From Synechococcus sp. AG-683-C23 (lineage in GTDB: Bacteria > Cyanobacteriota > Cyanobacteriia > PCC-6307 > Cyanobiaceae), in contig QCVD01000005.1 of assembly GCA_003208835.1 (NCBI GenBank), forward strand, positions 1-64,000: a DNA stretch of 64,000 nucleotides, read 5' to 3'. The translations under genes were made by a program, and so were the position numbers. The notes under the pieces are model-generated. The model worked only from the letters and a program-made list of their open reading frames with translations. It was not told the DNA's origin and did no database searches. Of the stretch, positions 7,954 through 18,534 are shown one piece after another (position 1 is the stretch's first letter; every line of letters begins with the position of its first letter).

Positions 7954-8583
7954 CTAAACCTGCCGCCAAACAGCGACGAGCTTTCCCTGAACCTGCACTT
8001 GATCCGCAGGAAGTTCAATCGGAGAATAAGACGGGTTCGCTGCCTCCAGCACAACAGTGGGGCCCTGGCGATGGAAATGCTTGAGCGTGGTGCCGCTACC
8101 AGCCACCAAAGCACTCACCACCGTGCCATCCCTGAGCCGTTGCGGGTCGGTCACAGGCTCCATCAGCACTACATCGCCATCGGCGATATGAGCATCCACC
8201 ATAGAGTCGCCATTCACGGTCAGCGCAAACAAACCTCGTGTTTCCAAAACGGGTGCAAGGTCCAAATGATCCTGCACATCGTCAAAGGTGTCGACCAAAC
8301 CACCTGCCGCCACAGCCCCTAGAACAGGAATGCCAACGGACGCCGCCACATCTCCGAGCAACTGCAACGTGCGGGCTTGGCCTTCTTGCCAAGTGATCCA
8401 ACCTTTCTGTTGCAGATGACGAAGGCGACTCTGCACCGGAGCTGGTGAACGCAAGCCCATGGCTTGCATCATCTGACGAATCGAAGGGCTGTGACGATGG
8501 GTGCCGATATAATCGGCCAGCCAGTCGTACAACTCTTGCTGTGCGGAGGTCAGGCTCTCCTGGGGGTTGGCGGCCACCAGCAA
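7954..8583 (-). CDS. lexA: LexA repressor
   Basis: N-terminal wHTH (SPSIRQMMQAMGLRSPAPVQSRLRHL), AAG cleavage region, NGDSMVDAHI Ser and TTLKHF Lys. Confidence 0.9.
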   Translation of the reverse strand: MLVAANPQESLTSAQQELYDWLADYIGTHRHSPSIRQMMQAMGLRSPAPVQSRLRHLQQKGWITWQEGQARTLQLLGDVAASVGIPVLGAVAAGGLVDTFDDVQDHLDLAPVLETRGLFALTVNGDSMVDAHIADGDVVLMEPVTDPQRLRDGTVVSALVAGSGTTLKHFHRQGPTVVLEAANPSYSPIELPADQVQVQGKLVAVWRQV

Positions 8584-8596
8584 TCAATCATTGAAC

Positions 8597-8610
8597 AATA
8601 CATTTGTACC
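8597..8610 (-). promoter_or_regulatory. Putative LexA box
   Basis: GGTACAAATGTATT on minus strand just upstream of lexA; close to the cyanobacterial RGTACNNNDGTWCB-type consensus (one mismatch). Confidence 0.45.
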
Positions 8611-8654
8611 CCCTGCCAGGACTTGCCGCAAGGGGGATTGGCAATCTCACGCAA

Positions 8655-9611
8655 TCACAAGCCACCCATGAGTGCCGCTAGCAGCGCTTGCTGGGCATGA
8701 AGTCGGTTTTCGGCTTGATCAAAAATCCGACTGGAAGCACCCTCCAGCACCTCCGCTGTGATCTCTTCACCGCGGTGTGCGGGTAAGCAATGCAGAGCAA
8801 TTGCATCCTTTGCGGCGTGATTCATTAAGGCCTGATCCACACAGAACGAGGTAAAGGCAGCTTCCCGTTCAGCTTGCTCATCTTCCTGTCCCATCGACGC
8901 CCAAACATCGGTGTACACCGCTTGTGCACCAGCCACTGCTTTGACGGGATCTGTGCAAATGTCGATCGAAGCTCCATGTTGTGCCAGCGATCTGGCCTGA
9001 TCCAGCACCCCAGACAACGGCTCAAATCCTTCCGGACAACCAATCCGAACGTTCACCCCGAGCAAGGCTCCACAGAGCATGAGGGAGTGAGCAACATTGT
9101 TGCCGTCCCCGATATAAGCCAACGTTTGTCCGGGAAGATCACCATGAACTTCCAACATCGTGAGGAAGTCAGCTAAGGCTTGGCAGGGATGTTCAAGGTC
9201 GGTAAGAGCATTGATCACTGGGATGGATGACCAGTGGGCATAGTCGACGAGTTCCTGCTGAGCAAAGGTGCGGATCGCCAATGCATCGCAATAGCGACTC
9301 AACACGCGTGCTGTGTCTTGCAACGGTTCGCCGCGGCCCAGCTGCGTCACGGTTGGGTTCAGATCCACCGTTTGACCACCGAGCCGGGCCATCGCAACTT
9401 GGAAACTGACCCGCGTCCGAGTGGACGCCTTGGTGAAGATCAACCCAAGAACGCGATTGCCGAGATCGATGCGTCGATCTCCAGATTTCAGCTGTGCCGC
9501 CAGCGTGAGAAGCGCTGTCGTTTCAGCGGCGGAACCATCTGCAGATGAAAGGTAATCGTGACCCTGCAGCCTCACAAGAGAAGGTGCAACCCCTTCAGCA
9601 GCGAAAGCCAT
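8655..9611 (-). CDS. argF: Ornithine carbamoyltransferase
   Basis: STRTRVSFQVAMARLGG, HPCQALADFLT and HCLPAHRGEEI motifs. Confidence 0.95.
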   Translation of the reverse strand: MAFAAEGVAPSLVRLQGHDYLSSADGSAAETTALLTLAAQLKSGDRRIDLGNRVLGLIFTKASTRTRVSFQVAMARLGGQTVDLNPTVTQLGRGEPLQDTARVLSRYCDALAIRTFAQQELVDYAHWSSIPVINALTDLEHPCQALADFLTMLEVHGDLPGQTLAYIGDGNNVAHSLMLCGALLGVNVRIGCPEGFEPLSGVLDQARSLAQHGASIDICTDPVKAVAGAQAVYTDVWASMGQEDEQAEREAAFTSFCVDQALMNHAAKDAIALHCLPAHRGEEITAEVLEGASSRIFDQAENRLHAQQALLAALMGGL

Positions 9612-9656
9612 AGCAAGGCTCTAAAGGACAGTTATCGGAGATGGAAGGGGTCTGCG

Positions 9657-11531
9657 TCAAGCGGTAACACCCTCAGGGAGAACACTCGCCTCCAACATTT
9701 GTCTGAGATCTTCGCCCTCAATCACTTCTTTTTCGAGAATCTTCTGGGCGATTGTTTCGAGAAGACCTATGTTTTGACGAAGGATCGAAAGAGCATCGTC
9801 GTGGGCTTTGTCGACAAGACTGCGCACTTCGTGGTCGATCGCTTGAGCTGTGGCATCACTCACTGAACGGCGGGGATTGTTGTTACCGCCAAGGAAACGG
9901 CCACCTCCCTGTTTGTCGTAGGCCAAAGGACCAAGGGTGTCGCTCATGCCATAGGTCCCCACCATTTGCTCAGCAAGATCGGTGGCTCGCTGCAGGTCGT
10001 TGGCAGCACCAGTGGTGATTTTGCCGAACACAATCTCCTCGGCCGAACGGCCACCCAACAGCGTGGCGATTTGCCCCTGAAGATCTTCTTTAGAGTTGAG
10101 GAAACGTTCTTCCGTGGGGAGTTGAAGCGTGTAGCCCAAGGCACTCATCCCTCGAGGAACAATCGAAATCTTGGCAACTTTGGTGCCGCCTGGCATGAGG
10201 TGGCCAACGATTGCATGGCCAACCTCGTGATAGGCCACCACCTTTTTCTCATCGTCTTGCAAAACGCGACTTTTCTTCTCCAAACCTGCGACGACACGCT
10301 CAATGGCTTCACCCAGATCTTGCTGTTCAACCCGAGTGCGCTTCACCCGAGCCGCTAGTAGAGCTGCTTCGTTTACCAGGTTGGCCAAGTCGGCACCGGC
10401 AAATCCGCTGGTGGATTGGGCCACGCTATCAAGATCAACACCTTCAGCCAATTTCACTTTCTTGGCATAAATCTCGAGAATGGTCTTGCGACCGGAGAGA
10501 TCTGGACGGTCGACGAGCACTTGACGATCGAAGCGGCCTGGACGCAACAGCGCTGCGTCGAGGACCTCGGGCTGGTTGGTCGCTGCAAGAACAATGACTG
10601 GCTTATCTTGGGCAGCAAAACCATCCATTTCGGTGAGCAATTGGTTGAGCGTTTGCTCGCGCTCATCATTTCCGCCCACAACTCCCATGGAGCCGGACCG
10701 ACTCTTACCAATGGCATCAAGTTCGTCAATAAAAATAATGCACGGCGCTTTCTTCTTTGCTTCCTCAAACAGGTCGCGGACACGAGCAGCACCCGCACCT
10801 ACAAACAACTCAACAAATTCCGAGCCGGAGATGATGAAGAAAGGAACTTCCGCTTCTCCAGCTACCGCCTTGGACAGCAATGTTTTACCAGTTCCAGGAG
10901 GGCCAACTAACAACACCCCTTTCGGAATGCGAGCCCCAATTTCTGTGTAACGCTCAGGCGTTTTGAGGAAGTCAACGATTTCTGTGAGTTCGTCTTTGGC
11001 TTCATCAACACCAGCAACATCTGCAAAGGTGACGCGAGATTCTTCATCCGGTACGTATACCTTGGCTTTGCTCTTGGTGAAGCTCAGGGCACCCTGCGCG
11101 CCTCCACCCATCGAACGACGAGCAAAAAACTGAAGAACGACAATGAAAATTAGTGGGGGAACAACCCAACTCAAAATCGTGGTGAAAATATTGGGTTTTT
11201 TCGGCGGTGCTGCAGCGAACTCAACGCCTTTTGCTTCAAGGCGTTGGGGTAGATCCATATCAAAGATCGGGGTTGTTGCCAACACAGGAGGAGTCCCTTC
11301 CTCAGGAGCGGTCAACTCGTAACGGATTTGATCTTGGGTAATGAAGGCCCGTTTGACGGCGCCATCATTGACTTGGTCAATAAATAACGAATAGGGAACC
11401 CTCGGCACCTGCTGCATGCCGTTACTTGGGATAAAGCTGCTAGCCAGCAACAAAACACCGAAACCAATCAGCACCAAGTTGATGATTCCGAAACGACGGT
11501 TCGGTTGATTGTCGTCCTGACGGATCGGCAT
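9657..11531 (-). CDS. ftsH: ATP-dependent zinc metalloprotease FtsH
   Basis: [27 protein letters not shown] zinc motif. Confidence 0.97.
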   Translation of the reverse strand: MPIRQDDNQPNRRFGIINLVLIGFGVLLLASSFIPSNGMQQVPRVPYSLFIDQVNDGAVKRAFITQDQIRYELTAPEEGTPPVLATTPIFDMDLPQRLEAKGVEFAAAPPKKPNIFTTILSWVVPPLIFIVVLQFFARRSMGGGAQGALSFTKSKAKVYVPDEESRVTFADVAGVDEAKDELTEIVDFLKTPERYTEIGARIPKGVLLVGPPGTGKTLLSKAVAGEAEVPFFIISGSEFVELFVGAGAARVRDLFEEAKKKAPCIIFIDELDAIGKSRSGSMGVVGGNDEREQTLNQLLTEMDGFAAQDKPVIVLAATNQPEVLDAALLRPGRFDRQVLVDRPDLSGRKTILEIYAKKVKLAEGVDLDSVAQSTSGFAGADLANLVNEAALLAARVKRTRVEQQDLGEAIERVVAGLEKKSRVLQDDEKKVVAYHEVGHAIVGHLMPGGTKVAKISIVPRGMSALGYTLQLPTEERFLNSKEDLQGQIATLLGGRSAEEIVFGKITTGAANDLQRATDLAEQMVGTYGMSDTLGPLAYDKQGGGRFLGGNNNPRRSVSDATAQAIDHEVRSLVDKAHDDALSILRQNIGLLETIAQKILEKEVIEGEDLRQMLEASVLPEGVTA

Positions 11532-11626
11532 AGCCCACGACTGCTGTTCGTGCACGCTACGAGGGATAAAGCGAAGCGTGAAGTCAGCATGGGTGTGAGA
11601 ACCGAACGGCCCCTAACGTCTCGGGA

Positions 11627-12295
11627 ATGTGTGGTCGTTACTGCCTCGAATCAACAGCCGATCAATTGACGCGTCACCTCAGGCCATGGCTTAAGGCAGG
11701 CGATGCTCCATGGCTGAAGCATTACGCCCCCCGGGCGCTGATTCAGCCTGGGGAGCCAGTGCTGGCGCTTCGGCGCGAACATTGCCAAAGCAGAGCTGTG
11801 CACATGTTGTGGGGGCTGCTACCGGGCTGGGCCAAGGATCCACTGACCAGTCATCGGCCCATCAACGCCAGGGCCGAAAGCATTGCTGAGAAAGCCTCCT
11901 TCCGGGGCCCCTGGCGCCATCACCGTTGCCTTTTACCCAGCAGCAATTTTTTTGAAAAAGGCCATCAAATCGGCCGGAGCGACCAGGAGATTTTTTGGCT
12001 GGCGGGGCTCTGGGATCGCTGGGTGGGTCCTGATGGCAGCGAAGTGGAAACCTGCTGCGTGATCACCACAGAGGCCAATGCCTTGGTCAAGCCACTGCAC
12101 AACCGCATGCCCGTGATCATTCCGAACGGATTGGAAGACGTTTGGCTGGAACCCGGTGACAAGCACCATCGCCATGCCCTTGAACCGATGCTCTCTCCTG
12201 TTTCTGCAAAGGGTTGGTGCTGCAAAACCACATCTGCATCTGCAAAAACTGGTGGAACCAGCCTGATCCAACCGGAACAGCTCAACCTGCTCTAG
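11627..12295 (+). CDS. SRAP (HMCES/YedK) domain protein
   Basis: MCGRYCLE N-terminus, ARAES and HNRMPV motifs. Confidence 0.9.
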   Translation: MCGRYCLESTADQLTRHLRPWLKAGDAPWLKHYAPRALIQPGEPVLALRREHCQSRAVHMLWGLLPGWAKDPLTSHRPINARAESIAEKASFRGPWRHHRCLLPSSNFFEKGHQIGRSDQEIFWLAGLWDRWVGPDGSEVETCCVITTEANALVKPLHNRMPVIIPNGLEDVWLEPGDKHHRHALEPMLSPVSAKGWCCKTTSASAKTGGTSLIQPEQLNLL

Positions 12296-12359
12296 CCCCT
12301 CCATAGCGGGGCGATTGGAAAGCAGACGGTTGACAGACGTGAGGGGGGGATGACCCTGA

Positions 12360-13072
12360 ACGCAGTTCTGGATATCGACTTTGGGGTGGGCTTCGCGCCT
12401 GCGACGCTAGGGAAACTTGCAACTGAAGTTGCTGCTGCTGTTCACCCTGGTGGTGATGGTGGGCTTCGCCTTTCCGCGGCTGATCTGGGCCACCCACGTG
12501 GGCTACACCTTGATCGTGCTAACGCTGACACAGATTATGGTTCGCGACGGCCTGGCACCAATTTGGGCTGATCGGTTGTACCGCAGCCTTGGCTTGTTGG
12601 CGGTTTTGTCGATATGGCTCTGGCTGCTCACCCCCCATAAATTGATAAATAGCGGTGTTCCCCTCGCCCTGAGCTGGAGTGTGCTGGTGGGTTGGAGTGT
12701 GATCCGCCTCGTCAAACGTTTCGCCCAAGGACCCAACGTGAGCGAAGCCTTATTGATGGGTGCGACGGCGGGCTATCTCCACATCGGGCTAACCGCAGGG
12801 CTTGTGATGAGTGCCCTGCAAACCATCCAGCCCGGCAGTTTCGAACCGCTCAAATTTCCCATCGGTGCGGGGACGAGCGCTTTGCAACTTCCCGCGTGTT
12901 TTCGACGATTAACTACTACGCCTTCGTTTGCCTCACCACAGTGGGATTCTGATATATCAAGCCGATGCTGCCGCTCTCCAGAATGGTGAGTGTGGCCACC
13001 AGCATTGCCGCACCGCTCTACCTAGCTGCAGTGATGGGTGTCCTGATCGGTCGATTTGCCAACAACTTGTAA
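12360..13072 (+). pseudogene. Degraded K+-channel-like membrane protein
   Basis: Coding remnants in two frames: LQLKLLLLFTLVVMVGFAFPRLIW... (frame of 12417) then DERFATSRVFSTINYYAFVCLTTVGF*YIKPMLPLSRMVSVATSIAAPLYLAAVMGVLIGRFANNL; TAG at 12408, frameshift near 12875, TGA at 12950 in the selectivity filter. Confidence 0.75.
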
Positions 13073-13100
13073 CGAACCGTCGTCGAGTCCGAGCAGCGGC

Positions 13101-14198
13101 CTAACGAGCAAGCCTGAACTGAAACAGCCAATCGTCACCCAAGCGCTCAGAGCTCAGCAGAGATCCAGTGACCACCTGGTCCATAGCCGTAGAACCCAGA
13201 TCTCCGAGGGGCGTTCTCGCCGGCACCCCCCCCATGAGCTTGGGAGCCACTACAGCGGCAACCTCTTGGATGCAACCCTGACGAATGGCTGCGGCAGCCA
13301 GCTCAGGACCGCACTCCCACAACACACGATTGCAACCACGGTTCGCCAACTCCTGCATCAAGGGCTCTGGTTCAGAGGCTGAAAGTCGTTGGCGTTGGGG
13401 GCCTGAGGGGAAGTGGCGATCCTGCGCTTCAGGTCCATGGGCCACCAGGGTGGGAGCTAAAGATGTATCCCACAACTGAGCTGTTTCAGGAAGCTGCATA
13501 CTTCGACTCAGCACCACTCGTAAAGGCTCAGGCACCCGCAATCCGCGGCTGGTGAGCAATGGATCATCCACACGCACAGTGCCACCACCAACGATCACGG
13601 CATCTGATTTCGAACGGAGTCGATGCACCCACTGCCTTGCCGTTGGCCCACTGATCCATTGACTCTCCCCATTGGTCAAGGCTGTGCGGCCGTCCAGCCC
13701 CATTGCCCATTTGAGGGTCCCCCAGGGACGACCAGTGCGGACCCGATGCAGAAAAGCCCGATTCTGGAAAGCGGCTTCTGATTGCAAGACCCCACTGATC
13801 ACGTCAAGTCCTGCGCCCCTAAGTTGCTGTATCCCACCACCAGCGACCCTCGGATCCGGATCCTCAAGAGCAATCACCACCCGATGGACGCCAGCCTTTA
13901 GGACCGCTTCAGAACAAGGGGGAGTTCGCCCGTGGTGACAGCACGGTTCAAGGGTGACGACAAGGGTTCCGCCTTGGGCCCGATCACCGGCTTGCGCCAA
14001 GGCGCCCACCTCAGCATGGGGGGCACCGGCCCGAGCATGAAACCCTTCCCCCACCAACCGACCGTGCTCATCGAGAACAACAGCACCCACGAGAGGATTT
14101 GGGCTGGTTTGTCCATCGGCAAGGGCACCCAACGCCAACGCCCGCCGCATCCAGGCATCCCACATCAGCTCAATGGCAAGTCCTGTAACGAGCGCCAC
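13101..14198 (-). CDS. ribD: Bifunctional riboflavin deaminase/reductase
   Basis: HAEVGALAQAG / PCCHHGRTPPC deaminase zinc motif and RibD reductase domain. Confidence 0.93.
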   Translation of the reverse strand: MALVTGLAIELMWDAWMRRALALGALADGQTSPNPLVGAVVLDEHGRLVGEGFHARAGAPHAEVGALAQAGDRAQGGTLVVTLEPCCHHGRTPPCSEAVLKAGVHRVVIALEDPDPRVAGGGIQQLRGAGLDVISGVLQSEAAFQNRAFLHRVRTGRPWGTLKWAMGLDGRTALTNGESQWISGPTARQWVHRLRSKSDAVIVGGGTVRVDDPLLTSRGLRVPEPLRVVLSRSMQLPETAQLWDTSLAPTLVAHGPEAQDRHFPSGPQRQRLSASEPEPLMQELANRGCNRVLWECGPELAAAAIRQGCIQEVAAVVAPKLMGGVPARTPLGDLGSTAMDQVVTGSLLSSERLGDDWLFQFRLAR

Positions 14199-14653
14199 TC
14201 ACCCACCACGTAGGGAGGAACGGGCAACTCTGTGATCACCCCAGGCAAAACAAGGCGCAAGGGTCGGTTGTTGTTGAGATCGTTGAGCAAGGGGTCGAGC
14301 GCAAATTCCACAGCAGCATCCCGACCGTCAACTGCCAAAATGGGATTATCCAGGGTGATGTCGTCAAGAACCCAAGTGCGGCGACCAGCCAGAATCTGGA
14401 GTCCAACGGGGTGATCGATGCGCAGTTTGCCGGGATAACCAACAATGCGGAGCACAACAGGTTCTCCGGGTTTGCCCTCCCGATAGGCCACCGCTTGCCA
14501 GCTGTCGTAATCAAGATCGCGAAGGCTTTCGAGCGACCGAACCATAGGAACGCCTGATTCGCTTTCATGCTGATGGACCTGAGCCCAGGCCACACCCGGT
14601 GTTAGCACCAACAACACCAGTGCAGCTAAGAGAGAGCAAATCAAACGGCGCAT
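14165..14653 (-). CDS. DUF3122-like exported protein
   Basis: Signal peptide and VRSLESLRDLDYDSWQAVAYREGKPGEPVVLRIVGYPG. Confidence 0.75.
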   Translation of the reverse strand: MRRLICSLLAALVLLVLTPGVAWAQVHQHESESGVPMVRSLESLRDLDYDSWQAVAYREGKPGEPVVLRIVGYPGKLRIDHPVGLQILAGRRTWVLDDITLDNPILAVDGRDAAVEFALDPLLNDLNNNRPLRLVLPGVITELPVPPYVVGEWRSLQDLPLS

Positions 14654-14783
14654 CGAAAAGCTTCCCTGAGCGATTGGAGCGACGCTACTAAGACCAGCCG
14701 ATCCTGCGGGTGATCGGGGAAGCAAAACGATCACAAAATTTTGTTCCCTGCCCATTAGCAAAGAAGTCTGAGACAATTTTTCA

Positions 14784-15795
14784 ATGCAAAGTATGCATAG
14801 ACTTAAATATTGTCAGCCTCTGCAGAAGGGTGGATTCGCTCCCCAGAGCAAGTCGTTTCGAACGACTTAGGAACTGGAGCGGTGTTTTGCAGCGGTTGGA
14901 ATTCAAGTTAAGGCTGTCCAGATCACCCCGGGCGAGTTGAGGGGCACCTTTGATATTTACGGGAGCAGCTCCCTTCCGATTTTTTCGGTACATACCAATC
15001 AGAGATTGGTGGTGGAGGGAAATAGCAACCTCCAAATGACCGTCGTTGGACTCGAGCAAACTGACAATATCGCGCTCCATCGCGTACGAGGCGAAACCCT
15101 CAACCCTTGCAGCATTCACAGATTCAGCTGGCGAATCAAAGACGCATATTTTCAAATGTCGCCGTGTGCTGACACCACCATGGCATTTATCAAGAAGCAT
15201 CGCTTACAGGACCTCGAACTTATTCGTGGGGAGACGAGACTTGTTGATTGCCTAGATCATCAGAATTCCCTGCACCTTCAACCTGAACATTTCCAACAGC
15301 TCAAAATACTTCTAAGGCCAAATAGCAGAACCGATGGTGAGTTACAAGAAATCCTCACAGAAAGCACCTTGATGGAATATTTTCATCCAGAGATCTACCT
15401 TAGCAGCAGCAATGGTGAGTCAACTCATCAAGCGCAATTGATGCGTGACATGCTGCTTTGGGGGCTAGAAAATCCGAATAATGCGCTCAAATTGGATGAT
15501 CTTTCCGCGATTATTTTCGCATCAAGATCATCACTTGTTCAGAACTGTCGAAGCACTTTTGGCATGGGGCCGATGAGCTTGATGAAAAACATATGGCCTG
15601 GACAAGTGCAGCTTGCCCTCAATCATCCCGAGATCCGAAAAAGCATCGGTTGCACATCAGTGCGCAGCAACTCAGCCCATTACGGCTTCCAAAGTCGTAA
15701 TCATTTCGCCGGGACTATCGCCTGTTTTTCGGAGAAACACCGAGTCAGAAACTTCAACGCTCTGAAGCCCCAGGGATTTCAGCCCAATCGGTGTC
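14784..15795 (+). pseudogene. AraC-family transcriptional regulator, disrupted
   Basis: Frame from ATG 14784 has TAG at 14868; continues SLPIFSVHTNQRLVVEGN...IRKSIGCTSVRSNSAHYGFQSRNHFA, then a 1-nt shift near 15710 restores RDYRLFFGETPSQKLQRSEA, the AraC C-terminus. Confidence 0.75.
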
Positions 15796-18249
15796 GGTAG
15801 CCCATAGTCCCCAAATCGCCATGGCTCTGAGGTAGTGACAGGCCCGGAAGGTGTTCACAGCGGTGATCGCCTCTGGTGTGCGGAACTGCAAGCCACCGGA
15901 ATACACCTGATTCACCACCGCTCCCGTAATCGCTAGAGCCGTATCGCTCTGGCCCATCAAACGGAAATAGCTAGCAATCCCAAAATTGATTCCAGTCCAC
16001 ACCTCAAGTGGATGCGTGCCATTCGGATCGAGTGGCGTTCCATCGCGTCGCAATCCGTTGGCGACGCCAAGAGTCCCACACTCGAACCGTTCAAAGCAGG
16101 CTTCCCGCACCACATTCAACGTGCTGAGGGCATTGGCGTCACTCACGACAGGAGGTAACCCCAACAAACGCGCATAGAAATCGCCACAGAGCTGATCGGC
16201 CATCACTGCTGGTGTTCCGCTTTCAGCATCGATTTCGTAGTACTCGCCATTCCAGAGCAAACGATCAAAGTTGCTCCTCGACTGTTCAAGCCACTGACCA
16301 AATCGGCGCTGCTCCACGGTGGTGTCGAGACCAAGGTCGAGTTGCAGACGTTGCGCCATCGCCAATGCCGCTTCCAACGCTGCGATCCAGAGCGCCCCGC
16401 AATAGGCGCTAACCCCTTTTAAGGGCCAATCATCAAAAGTTTGATCCGGTGCTCCGCCGTTGTCCGGCAATCCGTCGTCATTGACGTCAAAACACTTGAG
16501 ATAGTCCAAGGCTTGAACCGCTGATGGCCAGCACTCCGCCAGAAAATTCAAATCCTCCCCCGTTGGAGCCAGTTGGAAGGTTCGCCACACCTGCAACACA
16601 AAGTCGCTGGCAAGGTCTTTCCAGAGGTTGCAATCTTGATAAGCGGTGTAGTTGGTGGCATCAAATGGAACCTCATTCGGGGCACCCAGATCGTGGGGCG
16701 TCGCACCAGCCACCTTGCGATCAGCCTCAACCCTGCCCCGGCCTTGGGTGAAGTACCAACCGATGGGGCGTTGGGTTGCATCATGCGCTGGAATCGCGCG
16801 GGAAAAACTGCGCAATACAGCCTTATCCAGCTCGGGCCAAAGCTGAAGCAAAGCCAAGGAGCCGTACAAACGAACATCCAAGCTTTCGTACCAGGCGTAA
16901 TCAAGACACTCCAGAACCCCAAAGCGGCCATAGGGATCCTTCGCCGTCGCCGCCGTCCAAAGGCTTCCACCACTACAGAGGTCGTAGAGCTCATTGAATA
17001 AAGCCATACGCACAGACTCCGGCAGAGCTTTTCGCTCCAGAACGGGTTGCTGCCAAGCGTCAATTCGCCTTCGCCACTCGCCCCAATCCCGCAGGGCCTC
17101 TACAGCAATCGACGCAGCATTGCAGCCTTCGCTCCCAAAGAAGTCGGTGTAGCGACGGCGGTCAGAACAGCCAGAGGCAAAAGCAGTGATCGGTAGATCC
17201 CAGCTCATAACCACAGGAATTTCGCGCGATTCGCCTGGAGCCAAGGTGAACTTCACCAGCATGGCGGCACTGGCCTGCTCGCCCGCACGACTCTCACGGT
17301 CGTTATCGCTTTGCGGAATGCGGCCCTCTGCCGCAAAGGGAGCCCAGATGTCCGAGCCATCTCCGCTGGGATCCCAGCGGCTGCAGCGCAACACTTCAAC
17401 GCCGTCTAGATCGTCGGGAACCGCAAGGCACCATTGGCCCTCCCCCTCTTGAATCGGCTCGGACGATCGCCCCTCCATCAGAACACCGATGAGGCCTGGC
17501 TCGCTGTGGGCACGGTTGCGTTGCCCTTTGCCACGGCCGATGGCTGGGGAATAGTTGTGTTCAGGGCTCCCGTCATCACGGAAGTGAACGTTCGCTGAAG
17601 CATCGGTATTGGTGAACCAGCCGACGGTGTTTCGCCAACTCACCATCAACGACAACTCCAGCGGTTGGTCGGTGGGATTCGCAAGCTGCCAACGAAACAC
17701 CGCTACTGGATAACTGCTGCGCTGGTAATCGCCCGGAAGAATCGGGCTAAACGCTTCACACAGCACACCCGAGCGGAACACCCCGTCGTAGTGGGTCCAA
17801 CTCAGCGGATAACGTGCGGCATAAGTGCCCGTGCTGCGTTCTACCGTACTGGCCGGGTACCAACTCCAAGCGGGAAGTGATGCTGAAGCCTCTGGACGCG
17901 ACGCATCACCCTCAGGCGCAACGGCGAGGGCATGGGCTCGCACGTCATCACCCTGCTTTTCCCAGAGGGAAAACTGGCAATCCGGCAGGATCCCAAACCA
18001 ATGTTCGCCGCCGTCAAGATGCCAAAGATTGGTGTGGCCATCAGGTGCCCGGCCAAAACATCCAGCACCAAATCCCCCAAGCGGCATGCCGTGGTTTGGA
18101 CCATTATCGAGATTACTTGCGTAACGGACGGTGTAGGGGTGGTCCCAACCGAGGCCAAACGGACGGATCCAACTCGCTGATGGCGGGGTCCAAGGACTGG
18201 AGCCTCGGCGCAGCATCCCACGCAAAGCGGAGAAACCCAGTCCAGTCAT
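15754..18249 (-). CDS. GH116 family glycosyl hydrolase (GBA2-type glucosylceramidase-like)
   Basis: GMPLGGFGAGCFGRAPDGHTNLWHLDGGEH, SYPVAVFRWQLANPTDQPLELSLMVSWRN, NGGAPDQTFDDWPLKGVSAYCGALWIAAL and C-terminal DGAP/GTLGVANGLRRDGTP motifs. Confidence 0.85.
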   Translation of the reverse strand: MTGLGFSALRGMLRRGSSPWTPPSASWIRPFGLGWDHPYTVRYASNLDNGPNHGMPLGGFGAGCFGRAPDGHTNLWHLDGGEHWFGILPDCQFSLWEKQGDDVRAHALAVAPEGDASRPEASASLPAWSWYPASTVERSTGTYAARYPLSWTHYDGVFRSGVLCEAFSPILPGDYQRSSYPVAVFRWQLANPTDQPLELSLMVSWRNTVGWFTNTDASANVHFRDDGSPEHNYSPAIGRGKGQRNRAHSEPGLIGVLMEGRSSEPIQEGEGQWCLAVPDDLDGVEVLRCSRWDPSGDGSDIWAPFAAEGRIPQSDNDRESRAGEQASAAMLVKFTLAPGESREIPVVMSWDLPITAFASGCSDRRRYTDFFGSEGCNAASIAVEALRDWGEWRRRIDAWQQPVLERKALPESVRMALFNELYDLCSGGSLWTAATAKDPYGRFGVLECLDYAWYESLDVRLYGSLALLQLWPELDKAVLRSFSRAIPAHDATQRPIGWYFTQGRGRVEADRKVAGATPHDLGAPNEVPFDATNYTAYQDCNLWKDLASDFVLQVWRTFQLAPTGEDLNFLAECWPSAVQALDYLKCFDVNDDGLPDNGGAPDQTFDDWPLKGVSAYCGALWIAALEAALAMAQRLQLDLGLDTTVEQRRFGQWLEQSRSNFDRLLWNGEYYEIDAESGTPAVMADQLCGDFYARLLGLPPVVSDANALSTLNVVREACFERFECGTLGVANGLRRDGTPLDPNGTHPLEVWTGINFGIASYFRLMGQSDTALAITGAVVNQVYSGGLQFRTPEAITAVNTFRACHYLRAMAIWGLWATDTDWAEIPGASER

Positions 18250-18291
18250 GGAGTGCCAAGAGATGTTCCCAGATTGCCAGGTTTGGGAGCA

Positions 18292-18534
18292 TCAGCCAGG
18301 GGTGAAATCCTGTGGTGTGTCTTCCGCATCCACAAGCGCATCCAGGGTGACCGCTGTTCGCACCAGGGCCTGATAGCGCTGCAGGGTGCGGCGGTTTTGA
18401 TCCAGCCAACGTGCTGGTGCACCGGCACTTGACGACTCTGGCCATTCTTTATCCATAAATGGCAATTCCTCTTCCCTGGCAATCAAGGCCAACACCAATT
18501 CATGCAACCGCTGGCGTCGTTCGGGGCTATTCAT
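18292..18534 (-). CDS. Conserved hypothetical protein
   Basis: MNSPERRQRLHELVLALIAREEELPFMDKEWPE...; start overlaps downstream end of the sulfotransferase ORF. Confidence 0.6.
   Translation of the reverse strand: MNSPERRQRLHELVLALIAREEELPFMDKEWPESSSAGAPARWLDQNRRTLQRYQALVRTAVTLDALVDAEDTPQDFTPG

Noticed and set aside
15986-18305. Numerous plus-strand ORFs inside the GH116 gene (e.g. 16573-17001, 17814-18305)
   Set aside because: Antisense shadow ORFs of a long, clearly coding minus-strand gene; low-complexity R/P/S-rich translations.
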